From a virus: a stretch of DNA of 32,359 nt. Under the pieces are notes generated by a model, which ran no database searches, was not told the origin of the DNA, and worked only from the letters and a program-made list of their open reading frames with translations. The position numbers and the translations under genes are program-made. The stretch covers positions 1 to 32,359 of the IMG/VR virus record IMGVR_UViG_3300035698_018667. One strand, given 5' to 3'. This document shows, in pieces, positions 28,665 through 32,359 of this stretch; the first letter of the stretch is position 1, and each line of letters opens with the position of its first letter.

Positions 28665-28883
28665 ATGAACGATGAACCGTGTTGTCCACTTTGTCAGGGT
28701 GAACTACTGGATATGGGTGGAGTGTGCGGGGATAATGACCCCGATTGTGAATGTGACACGTATTGGAGATGTGAGAAATGTAATGAAGGATTTATAGAGC
28801 CGTGTCCAGCCCATCAAAATTACAACTGGGGAAGAATCACGATCATTAGATCTACCCCCGCGGTTTGCAAGCCTGGTGACTGA
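28665..28883 (+). CDS. Cysteine-rich zinc-finger-like protein
   Basis: The 72-residue product MNDEPCCPLCQGELLDMGGVCGDNDPDCECDTYWRCEKCNEGFIEPCPAHQNYNWG contains a CPLC knuckle and a later CEKC knuckle, enough for a zinc ribbon, plus more cysteines between. Its C-terminal residues (RITIIRSTPAVCKPGD) are less ordered. It follows the 81-bp duplicate by nine bases, with AGGAAAATTAA as a weak ribosome site. Like the proteins at 26925 and 27404, it may belong to a set of small metal-binding factors. Confidence 0.6.
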   Translation: MNDEPCCPLCQGELLDMGGVCGDNDPDCECDTYWRCEKCNEGFIEPCPAHQNYNWGRITIIRSTPAVCKPGD

Positions 28884-29018
28884 CAGAATGGAAAAATTGA
28901 AATCCAGCGGGCTTATCGGGTGTTTAGATGGGACTGGGGTAACTAGCACAAATTATAAAGGTCAGTGGCAGACAAATAGTCCCTACTCACTGGATGCCTC
29001 TGCCACCTGCTCCCCAAT

Positions 29019-29054
29019 AAAAAAACCGCGCAGCCCTCACCACAAGGACTGCGC
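29019..29054 (-). terminator. Rho-independent terminator (leftward)
   Basis: On the minus strand, GCGCAGTCCT pairs with AGGGCTGCGC (ten pairs, one G-U) around TGTGGTG, followed by GG and seven Ts. It also blocks antisense reading into the small + genes. Confidence 0.85.
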
Positions 29055-29244
29055 TCCACATAACCTTCAATCGACTTTTCACAATTAACCTTGACTGAGG
29101 TGGTATGAAATGCCAGGCGTATAATGGGGAAGAGATAGATTGTTTGTCAAAATAAAATGAGCCTCCCATGGAGGTGGGAGACCCAACAAAGCGTGTGGCT
29201 TCATCTACACTTTAGACGTTTTTTTGATTTCAATCAAGATTAGG

Positions 29245-29276
29245 AAAAAAGGGGTGAGAACCAAAGCCCTCACCCC
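29245..29276 (-). terminator. Rho-independent terminator (leftward)
   Basis: On the minus strand, GGGGTGAG pairs with CTCACCCC, followed directly by six Ts (29245-29250 complement). It lies about 70 bases after the stop of the gene at 29348 and ends that unit. With the one at 29019 it forms a double stop. Confidence 0.85.
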
Positions 29277-29347
29277 CAAGCTCTAGGAGGAACCTAGATC
29301 TGTCGTACAAGGCGTTTGACTAACGTTAGTCATTACCCTCCACTGTA

Positions 29348-30103
29348 CTAAGCTTGATAACCACATTCCCAGATCATTAATGGAACAACTCCAGCAATAT
29401 CTGTATCCTCCAAAAAGTACACGCACGGCATTACATTTAGACCATCTGTTAGAGTATAGGCTGCAGTAACAGTCGGTGCTGCACCATCGATCGTGTATGT
29501 CACGACACCAGCTGCGCTAACTAAAATCTGAAGCTCATGGGTTGCTAGGTCAGCCCAATTATCAGTAGTATCAGTAGTAGTAGTACCGGCACCGCCTACG
29601 ATAGTCTCAAGCTTAATGTCACCAGAGATTACGTTCAGACAAGCTAGATCAGCATAGTCGTCCAGGTTCGCCTGGTTGGCTTCGACCTTTCTAAAACCTA
29701 CTGCACAATCATCAGTACCCGATACATCCGCAATCGAAAATCGAGCACGTAGGAAAAATGCAGCATCTGTTCCAACGATGAAACTAGGGATTTGCGAGCT
29801 AAGCACACCATGGTTTAACTCAAGACCGTCATTAGCAGTCTGGTCCAGTGACCCTAGATCCAATCCGTCAGCTGTAATGACAGGGGCTAAAATAGTTTGA
29901 GTACCTAGTATGTGATACTCAAATGCAGTTGTAGGTAGCACCAGGACGTTCTCATCGCCTGCACTACCTGTTGCAGCTCCACCGCCCACTGCTGAGCTTA
30001 CGGGATTCTGCTTGAAATTCTCAAAGACGTATTTCTCATCCCAGTATCGACGATTGATTGCGTCTGAGTATTGATACTTATTGATGCTTGCTGGTGATGG
30101 CAT
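29348..30103 (-). CDS. Beta-rich structural protein (jelly-roll / lectin-like)
   Basis: The 251-residue product has an N-terminal helical segment (PSPASINKYQYSDAINRRYWDEKYVFENFKQ), then a beta-rich domain: FEYHILGTQTILAPVITADGLDLGSLDQTANDGLELNHG, FIVGTDAAFFLRARFSIADVSGTDDCAVGFRK, LETIVGGAGTTTTDTTDNWADLATHELQILVSAAGVVTYTIDGAAPT, ending MPCVYFLEDTDIAGVVPLMIWECGYQ. This strand series is like the concanavalin-type beta sandwich found in phage virion and appendage proteins, often with ordered W.DL..H.L.I.V...G....YIDG. It has a two-gene unit with the next gene and a double terminator after it. It is probably a virion protein outside the main operon. Confidence 0.65.
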   Translation of the reverse strand: MPSPASINKYQYSDAINRRYWDEKYVFENFKQNPVSSAVGGGAATGSAGDENVLVLPTTAFEYHILGTQTILAPVITADGLDLGSLDQTANDGLELNHGVLSSQIPSFIVGTDAAFFLRARFSIADVSGTDDCAVGFRKVEANQANLDDYADLACLNVISGDIKLETIVGGAGTTTTDTTDNWADLATHELQILVSAAGVVTYTIDGAAPTVTAAYTLTDGLNVMPCVYFLEDTDIAGVVPLMIWECGYQA

Positions 30104-30118
30104 GTTTTACCCCTTCGG

Positions 30119-30313
30119 TTAACCGCGCATATTTTGCCAAACAGGACCTTCGTCGCAGGATTTCGGCTTAGGACTCATGTCGTGAGAGCCATTCTTTTTG
30201 CCTGGATTGTCGTACTTCTTTTCCATTTTCCCTTTGTAGTTATTTGAAGGAGTCATGTCGGCTTTCTGCTTCTTTTGAGGATTCATATCCCCTTTCATCC
30301 CATAACTTTTCAT
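30119..30313 (-). CDS. Lysine-rich small protein with three DMxP motifs
   Basis: The 64-residue product has AGGAGG five bases before its ATG, an ideal ribosome site. It is about one quarter Lys and carries DMNP, DMTP and DMSP at roughly equal spacing (GDMNPQKK, ADMTPSNN, HDMSPKPK), with Cys and Trp near the end (SCDEGPVWQNMRG). It looks disordered and basic. Role unknown; it is the first gene of the leftward unit with the beta-rich protein. Confidence 0.65.
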   Translation of the reverse strand: MKSYGMKGDMNPQKKQKADMTPSNNYKGKMEKKYDNPGKKNGSHDMSPKPKSCDEGPVWQNMRG

Positions 30314-30363
30314 CTCAGCCTCCTAGGTAGACTTTGCTCTTTTGTAAAAGATTGTTGTAATAT

Positions 30364-30391
30364 TTGCACGAGTATTAAAATATTATATTAT
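30364..30391 (+). promoter_or_regulatory. Promoter candidate for the toxin-antitoxin pair
   Basis: TTGCAC (30364-30369) and TATTAT (30386-30391) are 16 bases apart. An alternative is TTGTTG (30352) and TAAAAT (30376) with 18. TAATA and TATTA arms (30358, 30373) flank ten bases and could bind the ribbon-helix-helix antitoxin. The region is AT-rich, so the exact promoter is uncertain. Confidence 0.4.
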
Positions 30392-30410
30392 TAAAAATCA
30401 GGATGAGGCC

Positions 30411-30680
30411 ATGGATGATATAGTCACAACCACTTTTCACATCGAGAAAGCGCGGCACAAAAAGTTCAAGAAAATCGTCTTCGAAAAAGATCTTACTATT
30501 AAGGCAGCATGCCACGAAATGATTGACCGCTGGATTGAGGACTATCAGGATCAGACGGATCTACATTTAATTGAGTCATGGGATAGGCTATCGATGAGTA
30601 AGGGAACAGAAAGCTGGAATAGTTTTAAAAGGAGAAATGGGCTGGATGGGATACAAGATTATGGTAACAAGAACGGCTAA
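30411..30680 (+). CDS. Ribbon-helix-helix antitoxin
   Basis: The 89-residue product has TTTFHIEKARHKKFKKIVFEKDLTIKAACHEMIDRWIEDYQ: a short strand, two helices, the scheme of the Arc/MetJ/CopG fold. The C-terminal part (LHLIESWDRLSMSKGTESWNSFKRRNGLDGIQDYG) would cover the toxin. It represses its own operon in known pairs by binding the promoter with toxin as co-repressor. An AGGATGAGG ribosome site is good. It overlaps the toxin gene by 44 bases. Confidence 0.75.
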   Translation: MDDIVTTTFHIEKARHKKFKKIVFEKDLTIKAACHEMIDRWIEDYQDQTDLHLIESWDRLSMSKGTESWNSFKRRNGLDGIQDYGNKNG

Positions 30681-30885
30681 AAAAGATATCGATCAGCTTC
30701 TCCCCTGTGAGGTCAAGTCGGTCACAACAGCAATCGATCTAATGGAATCGATAGGTCAGATGGGAGAGCCTATTCATCCGAAAATCAATGTATGGATCTA
30801 TAGGGTAGGTAAGGTGAGGATTATCTATAAGCTCCTCAGTAATGAAATTAGGGTGATAAAAATAGCCAGGGGATCAAACCCCTGA
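30637..30885 (+). CDS. RelE/ParE-type toxin
   Basis: The 82-residue product reads YKIMVTRTAKKDIDQLLPCEVKSVTTAIDLMESIGQ...HPKINVWIYRVGKVRIIYKLLSNEIRVIKIARGSNP. It has the RelE/ParE fold order: first strand, two helices with KD...LP, and strands YRVGKVRIIY and IRVIKIA, with basic residues in the last strands. RelE-type members cut mRNA in the ribosome and ParE-type members poison gyrase; the catalytic set of this one cannot be decided. The start has AAAGGAGAA directly upstream inside the antitoxin gene, ensuring coupling. The stop lies in a hairpin that also serves the convergent gene. Confidence 0.75.
   Translation: MGWMGYKIMVTRTAKKDIDQLLPCEVKSVTTAIDLMESIGQMGEPIHPKINVWIYRVGKVRIIYKLLSNEIRVIKIARGSNP
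30858..30884 (-). terminator. Rho-independent terminator (leftward)
   Basis: CAGGGG (30867-30872) pairs with CCCCTG (30879-30884) around ATCAAA. In the leftward direction it is followed by GCTA and five Ts (complement of 30858-30862). It lies within the last codons of the toxin gene and ends the convergent gene at 30893. Confidence 0.65.
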
Positions 30886-30892
30886 CATGATT

Positions 30893-31426
30893 CTATTCTG
30901 TTCCTGTGTTTTCACAAGGTGACAATTCAACGTCATCATGAAACTTAGAACACAGCTCGTCTAGGAGAATTTGATAGAAAGCGCGATCAATTGTTCCGAG
31001 TACTTTTTGCACAGTATAGCTAGGGCCTTCACCCTCGAAAACCTTTGTGATATCAGTAATATCCATTTCGTCTAGGTAATACATTTTCGCCCAGTCACGG
31101 AGTCTGTCTTCAAGCTTATCCAATAAATCTGGAGAGTTAGATAAAAGTAGCTTGATTTTGCAAAACTTTTTTGTCTTTTTCACAGTTCTTGTCTTCTTCT
31201 TAAATGTTGGAAGCTTGACTGCATACCAGGTATCTGTATCTTGTACAGCCCATTTATCGCCAGTATCATCTTCCCAAAATGCTGGAAGGCTATCTACAGA
31301 TTCAATATAGAAAACCAATGCGATCTCAATATTTTCGGGGAGTGTATCGGTCTCTTTATTCATGGCAACTAAGAGCTGCGTATCCACAGGAGGCGTGTTT
31401 CTTAAAACTTTATTCCACTTAGACAT
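30893..31426 (-). CDS. Hypothetical protein
   Basis: The 177-residue product begins MSKWNKVLRNTPPVDTQLLVAMNKETDTLPENIEIALVFYIESVDSLPAFWEDDTGDKWAVQDTDTWYAVKLP, a beta-rich start with W..VLR..PPV...LLVA, seen in short phage proteins with an N-terminal DUF551-like look (W...LP..P..G..VLV....g......a.......W........V..W..LP). A basic linker (KKKTRTVKKTKK) and a helical C-terminal region follow (LLSNSPDLLDKLEDRLRDWAKMYYLDEMD). The DUF551 similarity is a memory-level impression. A good GGAG ribosome site and a leftward promoter precede it. Confidence 0.6.
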   Translation of the reverse strand: MSKWNKVLRNTPPVDTQLLVAMNKETDTLPENIEIALVFYIESVDSLPAFWEDDTGDKWAVQDTDTWYAVKLPTFKKKTRTVKKTKKFCKIKLLLSNSPDLLDKLEDRLRDWAKMYYLDEMDITDITKVFEGEGPSYTVQKVLGTIDRAFYQILLDELCSKFHDDVELSPCENTGTE

Positions 31427-31458
31427 TATCTCTCCAGATATTGAGTTCAGGTTCGGTA

Positions 31459-31487
31459 ATCCTATTCTTTATGTTGACATACGTCAA
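31459..31487 (-). promoter_or_regulatory. Leftward promoter with palindrome over the -35
   Basis: On the minus strand TTGACG (31482-31487) and TAGGAT (31459-31464) are 17 bases apart. The -35 is half of TTGACATACGTCAA (31474-31487), an inverted repeat with a 4-base spacer, so it may be an operator. It would express the gene starting at 31426. Confidence 0.6.
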
Positions 31488-31513
31488 GTAGAACATGTAT
31501 GATTTTATCATGA

Positions 31514-31786
31514 TTATTCAAATACTGAAGACCATATCTTATGACGTTCGTCGCTCGATGCTGTCCATGTGGGTGCATTTCTCAAAACTGATCTATCAGG
31601 ACAAGGAGAATTAACCATCCTAAACACTAAATGCCATATATCATCATGTCTGTAAAGATCCATGAACACACCACCCAAGCATTTTTCTAGGGTATTAACT
31701 TCGCATGACGTTAACTCACGATAACATCTAAATATTTGTACTGGCTGTGGATGAGATGTATTTCTCAACATAAATTTCCTATTCAC
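31514..31786 (-). CDS. Hypothetical protein
   Basis: The 90-residue product begins MNRKFMLRNTSHPQPVQIFRCYRELTSCEVNTLEKCLGGVFMDLYRHDDIWHLVFRMVNSPCPDRS. It overlaps the upstream gene by four bases (ATGA). It has alternating beta-like segments and several Cys/His residues but no clear ligand spacing. Its downstream gene at 31426 has its own promoter. Not recognised. Confidence 0.6.
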   Translation of the reverse strand: MNRKFMLRNTSHPQPVQIFRCYRELTSCEVNTLEKCLGGVFMDLYRHDDIWHLVFRMVNSPCPDRSVLRNAPTWTASSDERHKIWSSVFE

Positions 31787-32157
31787 TCATAAAGAATTTC
31801 TACTAGTTCTCTGTTCTCAAATTTCACAAGTTTGATCTTTATGCCTGGAGGTATGGGATGGTTTTTTATCATGTTAGCTACGATTGGTCGAACTACATCC
31901 AAGTTATCCTCGTATCCGAAGACTAAAGGCATCTCTCGACCCATAATATTTCCAGCGACAATTCCCTCATCCCCATCGGAATCTTCTGACAGAACTGCAT
32001 AAATGCTTGAGATTTCCTGTGTATTAAGTTTTATTGAATCTCTTATCTTACATTTACATGGTTTGCAAAATGTCTCTGCTGGGTTGTCTGGGTGTGGACG
32101 GATGAGATTACTGGTGGCGCCACAGCTAGCGCAGGAGTATCTAGGAGTGTCTGTCAT
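31783..32157 (-). CDS. Protein with N-terminal zinc ribbon
   Basis: The 124-residue product starts MTDTPRYSCASCGATSNLIRPHPDNPAETFCKPCKCKIRDS: CASC and CKPCKC give a four-Cys zinc ribbon. The rest (LNTQEISSIYAVLSEDSDGDEGIVAGNIMGREMPLVFGYEDNLDVVRPIVANMIKNHPIPPGIKIKLVKFENRELVEIL) has a compact alpha/beta pattern. It heads a two-gene unit with the following gene (ATGA overlap). Family unknown; a regulatory role is possible. Confidence 0.65.
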   Translation of the reverse strand: MTDTPRYSCASCGATSNLIRPHPDNPAETFCKPCKCKIRDSIKLNTQEISSIYAVLSEDSDGDEGIVAGNIMGREMPLVFGYEDNLDVVRPIVANMIKNHPIPPGIKIKLVKFENRELVEILYE

Positions 32158-32335
32158 AATTTTAACTTGAATATAGGGGGGTTAGATTTTATCGGTTGAC
32201 CTTAATGAGAGCTGTCGTGCTATAGTTATCACCATGATCACAGCACATCCTTTGGTAGTGTTTCTCTCGCCCAGGCACTATATAAGTTCTTATGCTGGAG
32301 TGGTTTAGTATACGCTATTTTGCTATAATAAAGCA
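32158..32335 (+). promoter_or_regulatory. Right-edge control region with two rightward promoter candidates
   Basis: Candidate 1: TTGACC (32196-32201) and TATAGT (32221-32226), 19 bases apart. Candidate 2: an extended -10 TTGCTATAAT at 32320-32329. Between them GTGCT (32217-32221) and AGCAC (32242-32246) enclose ATCA-CCA-TGAT, a nested inverted repeat that may bind a regulator. The region separates the leftward gene at 32157 from the gene leaving the window. Confidence 0.45.
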
Positions 32336-32359
32336 ATGGCATCTATCCCGTTGACAAAA
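32336..32359 (+). CDS. Partial gene at right edge
   Basis: ATG 32336 opens MASIPLTK before the window ends. The TATAAT box ends only six bases earlier, so if this is the true start the mRNA would be nearly leaderless; no ribosome site is seen. Later starts cannot be excluded. Not identifiable. Confidence 0.3.

Larger units (their letters stand above)
28884..29347. other. Gene-poor stretch with hairpins and terminators
   Basis: No convincing gene is seen. An open frame at 28876-29088 (+) runs through the terminator hairpin and lacks a ribosome site. The region holds two leftward terminators (29019-29054 and 29245-29276) and a short hairpin CTCCCA-TGGAGG-TGGGAG (29163-29180). On the plus strand TATAAT at 29121-29126 and a T-run at 29220-29226 might bound a short RNA, but no -35 is found. 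Confidence 0.6.

Noticed and set aside
28888-29088. Plus-strand gene of about 66 residues
   Set aside because: It reads through a strong terminator hairpin on the opposite strand, has no ribosome site and no protein-like pattern at its end.
29089-29126. Plus-strand promoter TTGACT / TATAAT
   Set aside because: The two boxes are 23 bases apart, too far for sigma70.
28987-29169. Minus-strand gene of 60 residues
   Set aside because: It crosses the T-run and stem of the leftward terminator and has low-complexity, shadow-like sequence.

Overview
The window is part of a double-stranded DNA bacteriophage genome. The evidence is a recognisable virion-assembly series (portal, scaffold, major capsid protein, tail tubular proteins A and B, three long internal virion-type proteins, fibre proteins), a terminase large subunit, dense packing with ATGA, TAATG and TAGTG stop/start overlaps, and many small unrecognised genes. 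The order portal, scaffold, capsid, tubular A, tubular B, internal proteins, fibre is that of T7-like short-tailed phages (podoviruses). No RNA polymerase, DNA polymerase or lysin is visible here. The host cannot be named from the sequence; sigma70-type promoters and purine-rich ribosome sites indicate a bacterium.

Layout. Bases 1-3984 (+): small early-type genes (a DUF6876-like protein, two pairs of tandem paralogues, a likely single-strand DNA-binding protein overlapping a RuvC-like resolvase), a six-copy 44-bp repeat array, a tRNA-like element and a 39-residue membrane protein. Bases 3985-22246 (-): one long structural operon read right to left, from a small membrane protein and the portal to the fibre gene, with tight junctions and a GC-rich hairpin two genes downstream of the capsid gene. 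Bases 22311-23792 (+): terminase large subunit, divergent from the portal. Bases 23817-25894 (-): two winged-helix replication-type genes sharing a duplicated C-terminal module; one copy is broken by a 49-bp insertion. Bases 25895-26180: a control region with a putative operator at a leftward -10 box, a structured RNA with its own terminator, and a strong rightward promoter preceded by another inverted repeat. Bases 26181-28883 (+): small genes, several cysteine-rich or membrane-bound. Bases 28884-29347: terminators and hairpins. Bases 29348-30313 (-): a beta-rich structural protein and a lysine-rich peptide. Bases 30411-30885 (+): a ribbon-helix-helix antitoxin and RelE/ParE toxin pair. Bases 30893-32157 (-): three unrecognised genes. 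The last 200 bases hold rightward promoter candidates and the first codons of a gene leaving the window.

How the parts fit: the leftward operon builds the particle, and terminase cuts and packages DNA into it. The left cluster and the wHTH genes look like DNA replication and recombination functions, and the small + genes like host-takeover or accessory functions. The least explained signals are the 44-bp array, the TGTAAA/TTTACA palindromes shared between that array and the structural operon, the tRNA-like element with an enlarged anticodon loop, the structured RNA at 25984-26076, and the duplicated, interrupted replication module.
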